Source: Lachnospiraceae bacterium (GTDB taxonomy: Bacteria; Bacillota; Clostridia; Lachnospirales; Lachnospiraceae). Taken from it: a stretch of DNA of 56,341 nucleotides. How positions within the stretch are numbered: the stretch's first letter is position 1; each line of letters opens with the position of its first letter. The stretch is taken from NCBI GenBank assembly GCA_022793195.1, contig JAAWCJ010000022.1:1-56341 (forward strand), read 5' to 3'. Under the pieces are notes generated by a model. It was not told where the DNA came from, ran no database searches, and saw only the letters and a program-made list of their open reading frames with translations. Shown here in pieces: positions 1 to 11,433 of the stretch. The position numbers and the translations under genes are program-made.

Positions 1-2340
<2,340 letters not shown>

Positions 2341-2427
2341 GACCGAAATTTATACCCTCCGGGTATCCCATTATGGCCATTCGGTCGTCCCCAAAAGTAT
2401 GGATATAGATAGAAGGGAGAATCACTC

Positions 2428-5400
2428 ATGCCTGAAACAACGAATGAAACATATCAGCCGCTTTCGTTTGACGCAATCAAAATCGGCCTGGCATCCCCGG
2501 AGAAGATTCTGGAATGGTCCAAAGGCGAGGTAAAAAAGCCTGAGACCATCAATTACAGAACCTTAAAGCCGGAGAAAGACGGTTTATTCTGTGAGCGTAT
2601 TTTCGGGCCCAGTAAAGACTGGGAGTGTCACTGTGGTAAATATAAAAAAATCAGGTACAAAGGAGTTATCTGTGACCGATGCGGTGTAGAGGTTACAAAA
2701 GCCAGTGTACGGAGAGAGCGTATGGGCCATATTGCCCTGGCGGCGCCCGTGTCCCATATCTGGTATTTTAAGGGAATCCCCAGCCGCATGGGGCTGATTC
2801 TTGACCTGTCGCCCAGAACATTGGAAAAGGTATTGTATTTTGCCTCCTACATTGTTTTGGAGAAAGGCGACACCGATTTACAGTACAAACAGGTGCTTTC
2901 TGAAAAAGAATACAGAGAAGCATATGATAAATGGGGAAATACCTTCCGGGTCGGCATGGGGGCCGAGGCCGTTCAGGAGCTTCTCATGGCCATCGACCTG
3001 GAAAAGGATTCCGCGGAGCTGAGAAAAGGTCTGAAAGAGTCCAGCGGCCAGAAGAGGGCCAGGATCATCAAGCGCCTGGAAGTGGTGGAAGCGTTCCGCG
3101 CTTCAGGAAATAAGCCGGAATGGATGATCATGGATGTGATTCCTGTGATCCCGCCGGATCTGCGCCCCATGGTCCAGTTGGACGGCGGCCGGTTCGCCAC
3201 ATCTGACCTGAATGACCTGTACCGAAGGATTATCAACAGAAATAACCGTCTTGCAAGGCTTTTGGAGCTGGGAGCGCCGGATATTATCGTGCGCAATGAA
3301 AAACGTATGCTTCAGGAAGCGGTGGATGCGTTAATTGACAATGGCAGAAGGGGGCGCCCTGTGACAGGGCCTGGAAACCGTCCCCTCAAGTCCCTCTCCG
3401 ATATGCTGAAGGGAAAACAGGGACGTTTCCGCCAGAACCTTTTGGGAAAACGTGTGGATTATTCCGGACGTTCCGTTATCGTGGTGGGACCCGAACTTAA
3501 GATTTACCAGTGCGGCCTGCCTAAAGAAATGGCGATCGAGCTGTTTAAGCCTTTTGTAATGAAAGAACTGGTTGCAAACGGGACTACCCACAATATTAAG
3601 AGCGCTAAAAAGATGGTGGAGCGGCTTCAGCCGGAAGTGTGGGATGTCCTGGAGGACGTGATCAAGGAGCATCCGGTGATGTTAAACCGCGCACCTACAC
3701 TGCACAGGCTTGGAATCCAGGCTTTTGAGCCGATTTTGGTGGAAGGCAAGGCCATCAAGCTGCATCCCCTTGTATGTACAGCTTTTAACGCGGACTTTGA
3801 CGGCGACCAGATGGCAGTGCATCTGCCTCTTTCTGTGGAAGCCCAGGCAGAGTGCCGTTTTATGCTGCTTTCTCCCAACAACTTGCTGAAGCCTTCTGAC
3901 GGCGGCCCGGTGGCTGTTCCGTCCCAGGATATGGTGTTAGGAATTTATTATCTGACCCAGGAGCGTCCTGGTTCCAAAGGCGAGGGTATGATTTTCAAAA
4001 GTGTGGACGAGGCCATTTTGGCCTATGAAAATAAAGCGGTTACCTTACATTCCCGTGTGAAGGTGCGCATGTCAAAGAAGACGGAGGATGGAACCGTAAA
4101 GAATGGCATCGTGGAATCTACGGTGGGCCGTTTCCTCTTCAATGAGATCATTCCCCAGGATCTGGGGTTTGTGGACAGGAGTGTCCCTGAAAATGAACTG
4201 AAGCTGGAGATCGACTTCCATGTGGGGAAGAAGGGATTGAAGCAGATTCTTGAAAAGGTCATCAACAACCACGGCCCCATCAAAACTGCGGAGACTCTGG
4301 ACGCCATTAAGGCCATGGGGTATAAGTATTCCACAAGGGCGGCCATGACCGTGTCGATTTCCGACATGACGGTGCCGGCCACGAAGAAACAGCTGATTGC
4401 AGATGCCCAGGCTACGGTGGATAGAATTGCAAAGAACTTCCGCAGAGGCCTCATTACTGAGGAAGAGCGTTATAAAGAAGTTATTGAGACATGGAAGAAT
4501 ACGGATGATACGCTGACACACGACCTGCTGTCCGGCCTGGATAAGTATAATAATATTTATATGATGGCAGATTCCGGGGCGCGTGGTTCTGATAAGCAGA
4601 TCAAGCAGCTGGCCGGAATGCGTGGCCTGATGGCAGATACCACAGGCCGAACCATTGAACTGCCCATTAAGTCCAATTTCCGTGAGGGCCTGGACGTATT
4701 GGAGTATTTTATTTCCGCCCATGGAGCCAGAAAGGGATTGTCTGATACGGCTCTTCGTACGGCGGATTCCGGCTACCTGACAAGGCGTCTGGTGGATGTG
4801 TCCCAGGATTTGATCATCAGGGATATAGACTGCTGTGAAGGGAAAGCGATTCCTTATATGGAAATCCGTGCTTTTACGGATGGCAGAGAGGTAATTGAAA
4901 GCCTGGAAGAGCGTCTGACCGGAAGATATATTGCGGAAACCATTACTGATCCTGATACGGGAGAGGTGATTGTGGAAGAAAATAATATGTGTACACCGGG
5001 AATTGCGGCTGAAGTTGTGGAGGTTTTGGAAAAACAGGGAAGAAATTCCGTGAAGATCCGTACAATTCTGACCTGCAAATCCCATCTGGGTGTCTGTGCG
5101 AAATGCTATGGTGCCAACATGGCCACCGGACGGCCGGTGCAGGTGGGCGAAGCAGTGGGAATCATTGCGGCCCAGTCCATCGGTGAACCCGGTACGCAGC
5201 TTACCATGAGAACGTTCCATACGGGTGGCGTGGCCGGAAACGATATCACCCAGGGTCTTCCCCGTGTGGAGGAGCTTTTCGAAGCGAGAAAGCCCAAGGG
5301 CCTGGCCATCATCGCGGAGTTCGGCGGTGTGGTGACCATTAAGGATACAAAGAAGAAGCGGGAAATCATTGTCACCGACAATGAAACCGGGAATTCCAAG

Positions 5401-6168
5401 GCATACCTGATTCCTTATGGGTCCAGAATCAAGGTTCAGGATGGACAGACGCTGGAGGTTGGCGATGAGCTGACAGAAGGAAGCGTGAACCCCCACGACA
5501 TTTTGAAGATTAAGGGTGTGCGCGCAGTACAGGATTATATGATTCAGGAGGTTCAGAGGGTATACCGTCTGCAGGGCGTGGAGATCAACGACAAGCATGT
5601 GGAGGTGATTGTCCGTCAGATGCTTAAGAAAATCCGTGTGGAAAGCAGCGGGGACAGCGATGTGCTTCCGGGTACTTCCATGGAAGTACTGGATTTTGAC
5701 GATATGAATGAGGAGCTGATTGCAGAGGGAAAACAGCCTGCGGAGGGGAAACGGATTCTCCTGGGTATCACAAAGGCTTCCCTGGCGACCAATTCGTTCC
5801 TGTCGGCAGCATCCTTCCAGGAAACAACAAAGGTGTTGACAGAGGCTGCCATCAACGGTAAGATAGACCCGCTCATCGGCCTCAAGGAAAACGTGCTGAT
5901 CGGCCAGCTGATTCCTGCCGGAACAGGTATGAAACGTTACCGTTCTGTACGTCTGAATACAGACCTGCAGCATGATGACGAGATTGTCCTTTCTGAGGAT
6001 TTTGGGGACGAGATTGAAAACGAAGGTTTTGCCGGGGACTCGGATCCGGATGATTTTGCGGATGATTATGAGGCGGCAGAGACAGACGCCATGTTGGAAG
6101 ACGAGATCATTCAGTATTCTGAGGAAGAAGTAGAAGCAGAAGAAGAGGAGATTGAAATAGAGGAATAA
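2428..6168 (+). CDS. rpoC: RNA polymerase beta' subunit
   Basis: Complete beta' subunit of 1246 residues. The N-terminal zinc site is visible as C67, C69, C82 and C85. The catalytic NADFDGDQM loop lies at residues 454-462, with the Mg-binding aspartates D456, D458 and D460. The second zinc-binding cysteine cluster ([13 protein letters not shown]) and the trigger-loop region ([16 protein letters not shown]) follow in order. The ATG start has AGAAGGGAG upstream. The gene is co-transcribed with rpoB and followed by a strong hairpin. The last 55 or so residues form a very acidic Glu/Asp-rich tail beyond the conserved core, which looks unstructured and lineage specific. Confidence 0.98.
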   Translation: MPETTNETYQPLSFDAIKIGLASPEKILEWSKGEVKKPETINYRTLKPEKDGLFCERIFGPSKDWECHCGKYKKIRYKGVICDRCGVEVTKASVRRERMGHIALAAPVSHIWYFKGIPSRMGLILDLSPRTLEKVLYFASYIVLEKGDTDLQYKQVLSEKEYREAYDKWGNTFRVGMGAEAVQELLMAIDLEKDSAELRKGLKESSGQKRARIIKRLEVVEAFRASGNKPEWMIMDVIPVIPPDLRPMVQLDGGRFATSDLNDLYRRIINRNNRLARLLELGAPDIIVRNEKRMLQEAVDALIDNGRRGRPVTGPGNRPLKSLSDMLKGKQGRFRQNLLGKRVDYSGRSVIVVGPELKIYQCGLPKEMAIELFKPFVMKELVANGTTHNIKSAKKMVERLQPEVWDVLEDVIKEHPVMLNRAPTLHRLGIQAFEPILVEGKAIKLHPLVCTAFNADFDGDQMAVHLPLSVEAQAECRFMLLSPNNLLKPSDGGPVAVPSQDMVLGIYYLTQERPGSKGEGMIFKSVDEAILAYENKAVTLHSRVKVRMSKKTEDGTVKNGIVESTVGRFLFNEIIPQDLGFVDRSVPENELKLEIDFHVGKKGLKQILEKVINNHGPIKTAETLDAIKAMGYKYSTRAAMTVSISDMTVPATKKQLIADAQATVDRIAKNFRRGLITEEERYKEVIETWKNTDDTLTHDLLSGLDKYNNIYMMADSGARGSDKQIKQLAGMRGLMADTTGRTIELPIKSNFREGLDVLEYFISAHGARKGLSDTALRTADSGYLTRRLVDVSQDLIIRDIDCCEGKAIPYMEIRAFTDGREVIESLEERLTGRYIAETITDPDTGEVIVEENNMCTPGIAAEVVEVLEKQGRNSVKIRTILTCKSHLGVCAKCYGANMATGRPVQVGEAVGIIAAQSIGEPGTQLTMRTFHTGGVAGNDITQGLPRVEELFEARKPKGLAIIAEFGGVVTIKDTKKKREIIVTDNETGNSKAYLIPYGSRIKVQDGQTLEVGDELTEGSVNPHDILKIKGVRAVQDYMIQEVQRVYRLQGVEINDKHVEVIVRQMLKKIRVESSGDSDVLPGTSMEVLDFDDMNEELIAEGKQPAEGKRILLGITKASLATNSFLSAASFQETTKVLTEAAINGKIDPLIGLKENVLIGQLIPAGTGMKRYRSVRLNTDLQHDDEIVLSEDFGDEIENEGFAGDSDPDDFADDYEAAETDAMLEDEIIQYSEEEVEAEEEEIEIEE

Positions 6169-6202
6169 TAAATCCGAAATAGATTTCGGAGACGGTTATC
6201 TG

Positions 6203-6240
6203 ATGAGGCGCCATGATTTATGGCGCCTCATTGAGTTTGT
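6203..6240 (+). terminator. Intrinsic terminator of the rpoBC operon
   Basis: A perfect 12-bp GC-rich stem lies just after rpoC. The arms are at 6203-6214 and 6220-6231 with loop GATTT. The downstream tract (TTGAGTTTGT) is only moderately T-rich, so termination may be incomplete. Confidence 0.7.
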
Positions 6241-6313
6241 GAGAAATTAGCCTTTCAGGCATCACTCATACGGGACAGTTGTACAAAGCACATTTTTATT
6301 ATGAGGATAGAAA

Positions 6314-7030
6314 ATGGAGATAGAAGACAGAGTATTTCAGAGAAAAAGGACAAATTTTTTGAAAGTCAAAGAATATGGTTTTTTAGAAGAGGGTGAAGGT
6401 TATCATTTGGAAAAGGATTTTATGGATGGAGAGTTCCGGGCAGTCATAGAGATCGATGGCGAAGGGCATATTTCCGGACAGGTCATCGACCAGATGAACA
6501 GCGAGGTATATGTACCGTTGCGTATTCTTTCCAGAAGTGGGACATATGTTAGCGCTGTGAGGAGCGCCTATGAAGGGATCCTTACAGATATTGCTGAGAA
6601 ATGCTGTGAAGATGTTTTGTTTGCAAGTGATCAGGCCAACCGGATTGCAGAACGGATTTACAGGAAGTATGGAGACAGGCCGGATTTTCCCTGGGATGAG
6701 AAACCTTATCAGACATCAGGTACATTTCGCCACAAGGATACATCTAAATGGTATGCGCTCATTATGAATGTAAAAAGGAGTGTACTGGAGCAGTCGGCCG
6801 GCGATGAGAAGACGGATATTGTCAACTTAAAAATCAATGAAAAGGACGGAGAGGCTCTTCGCAAGGAGGCTGGCATTTATCCGGCATATCATATGAACCA
6901 CAAACACTGGATTTCTGTTGTTCTGGATGGAACATTGGAAGATGAGAGGATTATGGAGCTTGTTGATGTCAGTTATTATTTGACAGATCAAAGGAAGAAT
7001 GATTGCTTTTCATCCAAAACTCCGATATAA
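6314..7030 (+). CDS. MmcQ/YjbR family (DUF419) protein
   Basis: A 238-residue soluble protein. The C-terminal half (residues about 120-228) matches the MmcQ/YjbR family, a small CyaY-like fold often annotated as DNA-binding. The telltale parts are a YALIMNVKR strand, a YPAYHMNHKHWISVVLDG segment and the closing ELVDVSYYL helix. The N-terminal half (residues 1-115) carries an extra domain with a YVPLRILSRSGTYVSAVR segment, as seen in longer firmicute members. The gene stands alone between the rpoC terminator and the xpaC leader. The start has GAGGATAG upstream. The cellular role of the family is not established, so no function is assigned beyond family membership. Confidence 0.8.
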   Translation: MEIEDRVFQRKRTNFLKVKEYGFLEEGEGYHLEKDFMDGEFRAVIEIDGEGHISGQVIDQMNSEVYVPLRILSRSGTYVSAVRSAYEGILTDIAEKCCEDVLFASDQANRIAERIYRKYGDRPDFPWDEKPYQTSGTFRHKDTSKWYALIMNVKRSVLEQSAGDEKTDIVNLKINEKDGEALRKEAGIYPAYHMNHKHWISVVLDGTLEDERIMELVDVSYYLTDQRKNDCFSSKTPI

Positions 7031-7045
7031 TCATAATTGTATGTT

Positions 7046-7132
7046 CCCCTGTCCGGCCGTGGATGATTTTGTCAATGGACGGTGACGGAGCGAAAGAGAT
7101 CATTAATGATGGCGGCCGGCTGTTTACAGGGG
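7046..7132 (+). promoter_or_regulatory. Structured leader ahead of the xpaC/telA pair
   Basis: Two consecutive GC-rich inverted repeats enclose about 53 bases. CCCCTGT at 7046-7052 pairs with ACAGGGG at 7126-7132. CCGGCCG at 7053-7059 pairs with CGGCCGG at 7113-7119, leaving a 6-base bulge on the 3' side. The structure ends 20 bases before the xpaC start, close to its Shine-Dalgarno. It matches no riboswitch I recognise. A DNA-level palindrome or a leader RNA are both possible. Confidence 0.45.
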
Positions 7133-7151
7133 ACGAAAAGGAGACGGTACG

Positions 7152-8378
7152 ATGAAAGAGGACTGGCGTGAGCTTGGAAATGATATACGGAGTATTGTAC
7201 AGGAAGCAGTCAATTCCCAGGATTTCAGAAGGTTAAACCAGAACATAAGAAACACCATCAATGATGCTGTGGATAGTGTGGCGGAAGGCTTTTGGAAAAG
7301 CAGTACACGGACAGAGTATGGACAAACAGGATACAGACAGGGCAGGGAAACGGGACATGACAGAAAACGGAAGCCTTTTTATGGAAACCAGAGACTTTTT
7401 GCAGGTCATGAAACGGCAGTAACACGTGCCGGAGGTATGGCGCTTTCCATATGCGGAGGTTTCCTTGGCATTGGGACAGGTATTGCGCTTGCAGTGCTTG
7501 GCGTCCTTACTCTTTCTATAGGCCATCTTCTGGGGTTTACCATTGCGGGCGGGATTTTAATACCTTTGTTTGGAACCGGCGTGGTGATGTCTTGCATAGG
7601 CTCAGGAAAATGTTCCCTGGTGAAGCGGTTTCGCAGTTACGTGGCGGGGCTGGAAGGGAGGACATATTGTGATATCAGGGAATTATCCAGGATTGTGGGG
7701 AAAAGCAGGTCTTTTGTGGTAAAGGATCTCAGGCGGATGATTGAGCGGGGATGGTTCCGCCAGGGCCATCTGGATGATGGAGAAACGTGTTTTATTGCCG
7801 ATGACGCCACTTATGCCCAGTACCGGGCCACCATGAGGCAGGCGGAGGCGCTGGAAGCAGATAAGGAGCGGCGGGAAGAACAGGCAAAATGGACGGAAGC
7901 GGCGAATCAGGCGGAAAATATGGAAAAGGCAGGGATATCCCCGGAAGCATCCGAAGTTATACAGGCCGGGAGGGCTTATGTGGAGAAAATCCGGGCCTGT
8001 AATGATGCCATTCCCGGAGAGGAGATATCAGAGAAGATTTCCCGCATAGAGCTGATTACTGCCAGAATTTTTGAGCGGGTGGAACGCCACCCGGAAAATG
8101 TGGATGATATTGGGAAAATGATGGAATATTATCTTCCCACCACAGTGAAGCTTTTGGAAGCGTATGCGGAGCTTTCTGCGCAGCCGGTTCAGGGGGAGAA
8201 CATAAAAAGCTCCAGGAAAGAGATCGAGGATACTCTGGATACATTGACAGAAGCTTTTGAAAAGCTTTTTGACAGTATGTTTCAGGATACGGCATGGGAT
8301 GTATCGACAGATATTTCCGTACTGAAAACATTACTTGCCCAGGAGGGCCTTTCTGAGGACGGATTAAAAAAGAAATAA
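7152..8378 (+). CDS. XpaC-type '5-bromo-4-chloroindolyl phosphate hydrolysis' family membrane protein
   Basis: A 408-residue protein of the XpaC family, which is named from a chromogenic-substrate phenotype and has no proven enzyme activity. An N-terminal amphipathic region is followed by two hydrophobic segments (about residues 97-155) that should span the membrane. Next comes a winged-helix-like stretch (residues about 172-225, with ELSRIVGKSRSFVVKDLRRM). The C-terminal helical XpaC domain covers residues about 275-400. The ATG start has AAGGAG upstream. It sits 18 bp before a TelA gene, and this pairing is conserved in many Firmicutes, so the two probably act together at the membrane, possibly in stress or toxic-anion tolerance. 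Confidence 0.8.
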   Translation: MKEDWRELGNDIRSIVQEAVNSQDFRRLNQNIRNTINDAVDSVAEGFWKSSTRTEYGQTGYRQGRETGHDRKRKPFYGNQRLFAGHETAVTRAGGMALSICGGFLGIGTGIALAVLGVLTLSIGHLLGFTIAGGILIPLFGTGVVMSCIGSGKCSLVKRFRSYVAGLEGRTYCDIRELSRIVGKSRSFVVKDLRRMIERGWFRQGHLDDGETCFIADDATYAQYRATMRQAEALEADKERREEQAKWTEAANQAENMEKAGISPEASEVIQAGRAYVEKIRACNDAIPGEEISEKISRIELITARIFERVERHPENVDDIGKMMEYYLPTTVKLLEAYAELSAQPVQGENIKSSRKEIEDTLDTLTEAFEKLFDSMFQDTAWDVSTDISVLKTLLAQEGLSEDGLKKK

Positions 8379-8396
8379 TAGACAGGAGGAACAGTT

Positions 8397-9542
8397 ATGG
8401 GAAACGAATGGGAGATACCAGAAGAGCAGCCGGTACTTACTTTAACCCCTTTTGGAGAGACAAAAGAGAAGCCGGAGGTGCCGGCCGCACCGGAGCCTCC
8501 CAAATGGGATGACAGTATGCTTTCTGCGGCGGAAAAAAAGATGGTGGACGATTTCGCGGGGCAGATTGACCTGTCGGACTCCGCGGCAGTCCTTCAGTAT
8601 GGGGCGGGGGCGCAGAAAAAGATGGCAGATTTTTCGGAATCAGCCTTAAATAATGTAAAGACAAAGGATTTAGGGGAGGTTGGTGCCCTGCTTTCCGATG
8701 TGGTGACAGAGCTAAAAAGCTTTGATGCGGAAGAGGAAAAGGGCTTTTTGGGATTTTTCAAAAAAGGCTCCAACAAGATGACCGCCATGAAAGCGAAATA
8801 CGCGAAAGCGGAAGTCAATGTGGACAGGATTTGTAAGGTACTGGAGGGGCATCAGGTGCAGCTACTTAAGGATGCCGCCATGTTGGACAAGATGTATGAA
8901 TTGAACCTGACATATTTTAAAGAATTGTCCATGTATATTCTGGCGGGTAAAAAGAAGCTCCATACAGTAGAGCATACGGAGCTTCCGGGGCTGCTTGCAA
9001 AAGCGGAGCAGAGCGGCCTTCCGGAAGACGCCCAGGCCGCCAGGGACCTGGATGCCCGGTGTAAACGGTTTGAGAAAAAGATTCATGACCTGGAACTGAC
9101 CAGGATGATTTCCATGCAGACAGCCCCCCAGATTCGCCTGGTGCAGGACAATGATACGGTCATGGTGGAAAAAATTCAGTCTACCATTGTCAATACAATC
9201 CCTTTGTGGAAGAATCAAATGGTACTGGCCTTAGGTGCAACTCATTCCGCCCAGGCAGCGGAAGCCCAACGGAAGGTTTCCGATATGACAAATGAACTGC
9301 TGAAGAAAAATGCGGCGGCCCTCAAAACAGCCTCCACCGAAGTGGCAAAAGAATCGGAGCGGGGAATTGTAGATATGGAAACCCTTAGAAGTACCAACGA
9401 GACGTTGATTTCCACATTGGACGAAGTCCTTCAGATTCAGGCCGACGGACGCCGGGCCAGAGCGGAAGCAGAAGTGGAGATGGGGCGTCTTGAAAATGAA
9501 CTGAAAGCAAAACTATTGGAAATCGCCGGGGGCAGCAGGTAG
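8397..9542 (+). CDS. Toxic anion resistance protein, TelA family
   Basis: A 381-residue, almost entirely alpha-helical cytosolic protein of the TelA/KlaA family (plasmid-borne members are linked to tellurite resistance). Family features are the FLGFFKKG turn near residue 120, the long helix running through MYELNLTYFKELSMYILAG, and the NTIPLWKNQMVLALG segment near residue 275. The first 45 residues are Pro/Glu-rich and look disordered. A GACAGGAGG ribosome site precedes the ATG. The gene directly follows the xpaC homologue and should be co-transcribed with it. The family also occurs in envelope-stress operons, so metal resistance is only one possible role. Confidence 0.85.
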   Translation: MGNEWEIPEEQPVLTLTPFGETKEKPEVPAAPEPPKWDDSMLSAAEKKMVDDFAGQIDLSDSAAVLQYGAGAQKKMADFSESALNNVKTKDLGEVGALLSDVVTELKSFDAEEEKGFLGFFKKGSNKMTAMKAKYAKAEVNVDRICKVLEGHQVQLLKDAAMLDKMYELNLTYFKELSMYILAGKKKLHTVEHTELPGLLAKAEQSGLPEDAQAARDLDARCKRFEKKIHDLELTRMISMQTAPQIRLVQDNDTVMVEKIQSTIVNTIPLWKNQMVLALGATHSAQAAEAQRKVSDMTNELLKKNAAALKTASTEVAKESERGIVDMETLRSTNETLISTLDEVLQIQADGRRARAEAEVEMGRLENELKAKLLEIAGGSR

Positions 9543-9566
9543 TCCTGCCCTCCGGAACTTTTTTCA
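9529..9566 (+). terminator. Possible terminator after telA
   Basis: A short hairpin overlaps the telA stop codon (GGGCAG at 9530-9535 with CTGCCC at 9545-9550). It is followed 8 bases later by a CTTTTTTC tract. The gap before the T-run makes this a weak call. Confidence 0.4.
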
Positions 9567-9609
9567 AACAGACATGGAGGCGCCGAAGACGCCTTTTGAT
9601 GGCAATAAG

Positions 9610-10128
9610 TCAATCCTTCATCAAATGGCGCATAATGGCGGAATAGATGGCCTGGCTTTCCCTGTTCCAGCGGCTGCACATATGCTCTGCCTGCTCTTTG
9701 TCGGGAACAGAAATATTGATTTCGAGGAGCTGGCTTTTTCCCTCGCGGATGGCACAGTGGACTACGTAGTCCTGACTGGTGGATTTGTAATAGTCGGAAA
9801 TAAGGCCGACTTCGTCGCGGAGGCGGACTTTGTTTTCTTTCAGATAGACATTGATATCTTCAATGATGGCGGGAGAAATTTTCTTACCAAAAAAAGACAG
9901 GGTTTCTTCTCCCTCCCGGGTGATTTCATAGCGGGAGCTGTTTCTGGTGGATTCCAGCTTGACCAGATGGGATTCACTCAGCTCCGACAGCGCCTGCTGA
10001 AGAGTGAAATAAGTGGTATATTCCTTGTCCAGGAAAAACTCAGAAATCTGAGAACCGGCCAGGGGGAATTTTACCTGCTTCAGCATATATAAGATCATCA
10101 GTTTATATAGGGTCAATGGTTCGGACAT
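9610..10128 (-). CDS. DUF4364 family winged-helix protein
   Basis: A 172-residue DUF4364 protein when started at the ATG at 10128, which has GGAGG eight bases upstream. A longer in-frame extension to 10188 lacks support. The N-terminal 75 residues form a winged helix (LYKLMILYMLKQVKFPLAGSQI and a wing near SSRYEITREGEETL), which resembles PadR/MarR-like regulators. The C-terminal half (from about residue 80) contains a DYVVHCAIREG strand typical of the family. It is transcribed away from uridine phosphorylase from a separate promoter. The family is widespread in Clostridia and presumed regulatory, but its targets are unknown. Confidence 0.8.
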   Translation of the reverse strand: MSEPLTLYKLMILYMLKQVKFPLAGSQISEFFLDKEYTTYFTLQQALSELSESHLVKLESTRNSSRYEITREGEETLSFFGKKISPAIIEDINVYLKENKVRLRDEVGLISDYYKSTSQDYVVHCAIREGKSQLLEINISVPDKEQAEHMCSRWNRESQAIYSAIMRHLMKD

Positions 10129-10178
10129 TTCGCAGCCTCCAGATAGACCGGCTTTTCGCCGGAAAATATTCTTTTTCC

Positions 10179-10207
10179 ATAATACCAAGTTTGACAGTTG
10201 AAATCAA
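10179..10207 (-). promoter_or_regulatory. Sigma-A type promoter for the DUF4364 gene
   Basis: On the minus strand, TTGATT (10202-10207), a 17-bp spacer and TATTAT (10179-10184) point toward the gene starting at 10128. A small CCGGC/GCCGG hairpin lies in the leader. Confidence 0.55.
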
Positions 10208-10240
10208 GTTGTAAATTTTTCTTATACAGGAGGGACAGCC

Positions 10241-11002
10241 ATGGAGAAAATGTATCATATTGGTCTTGATGACAGCCACAAAGCCAGATATGCAATCCTG
10301 CCCGGCGATCCGGGAAGGGTGGAAAAAATTGCCTCTTATTTGGAAAACGCCCATTTTTTAGGGCAGAACCGGGAATATACCACCTGGATTGGTGAAATCC
10401 TGGGGGAGAAGGTGCTTGTGATGTCAACGGGAATGGGAGGGCCTTCCACAGCCATCGGTGTGGAGGAACTTTATCAGACGGGGGTTCGGACCATGATTCG
10501 TGTGGGAACCTGCGGAGGTATGGCGGAAAAAGTCATGGGCGGCGACCTGGTCATTGCCAACGGGGCCATCCGTATGGAGGGAACCTCAAAAGAATATGTG
10601 GACATCGCCTTTCCGGCAGTGGCAGATTTTGAAGTGACGGGAGCCCTCAAAAAAGCGGCGAAAGACCTGGGAGCCAGGTTCCATCTGGGCGTCGTCCAGT
10701 GCAAGGATAGTTTTTATGGGCAGCATGACCCCGGGCGGATGCCTTGCGGGAGAGAGCTGGAGGATAAATGGGAAATGTGGCTGAAAGCTGGCTGCCTGGC
10801 TTCGGAGATGGAAAGTGCGGCCCTTTATATCGTGGCTCAGGTGCTGGGTGTCCGTGCCGGCTGTGTTTTAAACGTCGTCTGGAACCAGGAACGGAAAAAG
10901 AAGGGGCTTTCCGACCCCCACTGCCACGATACCTCTCTGGCAATCCGTGCAGCAATCCGTGGTGTGGAAGTTCTGATTGAGGAAGAGCAGGCAGGAGAGT
11001 AA
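10241..11002 (+). CDS. udp: Uridine phosphorylase
   Basis: A 253-residue nucleoside phosphorylase, the same length as E. coli Udp. It should split uridine with phosphate into uracil and ribose-1-phosphate in pyrimidine salvage. Visible motifs are the phosphate-binding GDPGRV at residues 22-27, STGMGGPSTAIG from residue 62, RVGTCGGM at 87-94, and the nucleoside-binding EMES(A) segment near residue 186. The start has AGGAGG upstream. It is a single gene ending at a clear terminator. Purine-nucleoside specificity cannot be fully excluded by eye, but the overall fit is to the Udp branch. Confidence 0.9.
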   Translation: MEKMYHIGLDDSHKARYAILPGDPGRVEKIASYLENAHFLGQNREYTTWIGEILGEKVLVMSTGMGGPSTAIGVEELYQTGVRTMIRVGTCGGMAEKVMGGDLVIANGAIRMEGTSKEYVDIAFPAVADFEVTGALKKAAKDLGARFHLGVVQCKDSFYGQHDPGRMPCGRELEDKWEMWLKAGCLASEMESAALYIVAQVLGVRAGCVLNVVWNQERKKKGLSDPHCHDTSLAIRAAIRGVEVLIEEEQAGE

Positions 11003-11028
11003 CTGAAATGTTTGGCGGATCTATGGCT

Positions 11029-11067
11029 GTCCTGAATCATTCGGATGAATCAGGACGGTCTTTTTTT
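11029..11067 (+). terminator. Intrinsic terminator of udp
   Basis: A 12-bp stem with one A/A mismatch (arms 11029-11040 and 11045-11056, tetraloop TCGG) is followed by a seven-T run. The stem overlaps the last codons and stop of the convergent small gene at 11037-11264. Confidence 0.85.
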
Positions 11068-11264
11068 GTCCGATTATCCAGCTGTCTGGTGATCAGGAGG
11101 AATGCATACAGGAAAACGGGAATGACAATGGTTGCATAAAGAGAGGCGCTTAACCAGGATTTTGCCTGGGTCTGGTCAACAATCGAAAAGATCAGGGTAC
11201 AGAGATAGATTCCGGCCAGTGAAATGGCTCCCACCATACAGACAATCTGTTTGAATTTTTTCAT
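11037..11264 (-). CDS. Small two-helix membrane protein, unknown
   Basis: A 75-residue protein starting at the ATG at 11264, which has AGAAGG at a normal distance. The longer in-frame reading to 11477 has no initiation signal and overlaps the next gene's start. It has two hydrophobic helices (about residues 8-28 and 40-60) joined by a short TQAKSW loop, and a charged C-terminus (NRTKKDRPDSSE). Its own promoter lies at 11305-11333. I do not recognise a family. It faces udp tail to tail and its final codons lie in the udp terminator. It is probably a real small protein because start, promoter and hydrophobicity agree. Confidence 0.65.
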   Translation of the reverse strand: MKKFKQIVCMVGAISLAGIYLCTLIFSIVDQTQAKSWLSASLYATIVIPVFLYAFLLITRQLDNRTKKDRPDSSE

Positions 11265-11304
11265 AAAAAACCTTCTTTCTGCATAAATAGGGTTATTACG
11301 GACA

Positions 11305-11333
11305 AGTATACCTGTATTGCCCGGAAAAAGCAA
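11305..11333 (-). promoter_or_regulatory. Sigma-A type promoter for the small membrane protein
   Basis: On the minus strand, TTGCTT (11328-11333), a 17-bp spacer and TATACT (11305-11310) lie about 40 bp before the ATG at 11264. Confidence 0.55.
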
Positions 11334-11350
11334 TAAAATAACGGCAGCTC

Positions 11351-11379
11351 TTTCAACGAGGCCGGTTTTGTGGTATACT
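11351..11379 (+). promoter_or_regulatory. Extended -10 promoter for the glycosyltransferase/plsY operon
   Basis: TTTCAA (11351-11356), a 17-bp spacer ending in TGG, and TATACT (11374-11379). The TG dinucleotide compensates for the weak -35 box. Confidence 0.5.
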
Positions 11380-11433
11380 CTATTTGAAAAAACCTGTAAA
11401 AAGATCACAAAGGAATGACAAGAAGGAGCAGAC

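Noticed and set aside
4072..5973. 633-codon open frame antisense to rpoC
   Set aside because: It is a shadow caused by rpoC codon bias, with no initiation signal or recognisable domain.
7031..7151. yybP-ykoY-type manganese riboswitch before xpaC
   Set aside because: The paired arms do not carry the conserved loops of that class as far as I can see.
9574..10092. Plus-strand frame opposite the DUF4364 gene
   Set aside because: The minus-strand DUF4364 protein is recognisable and has a good start and promoter.
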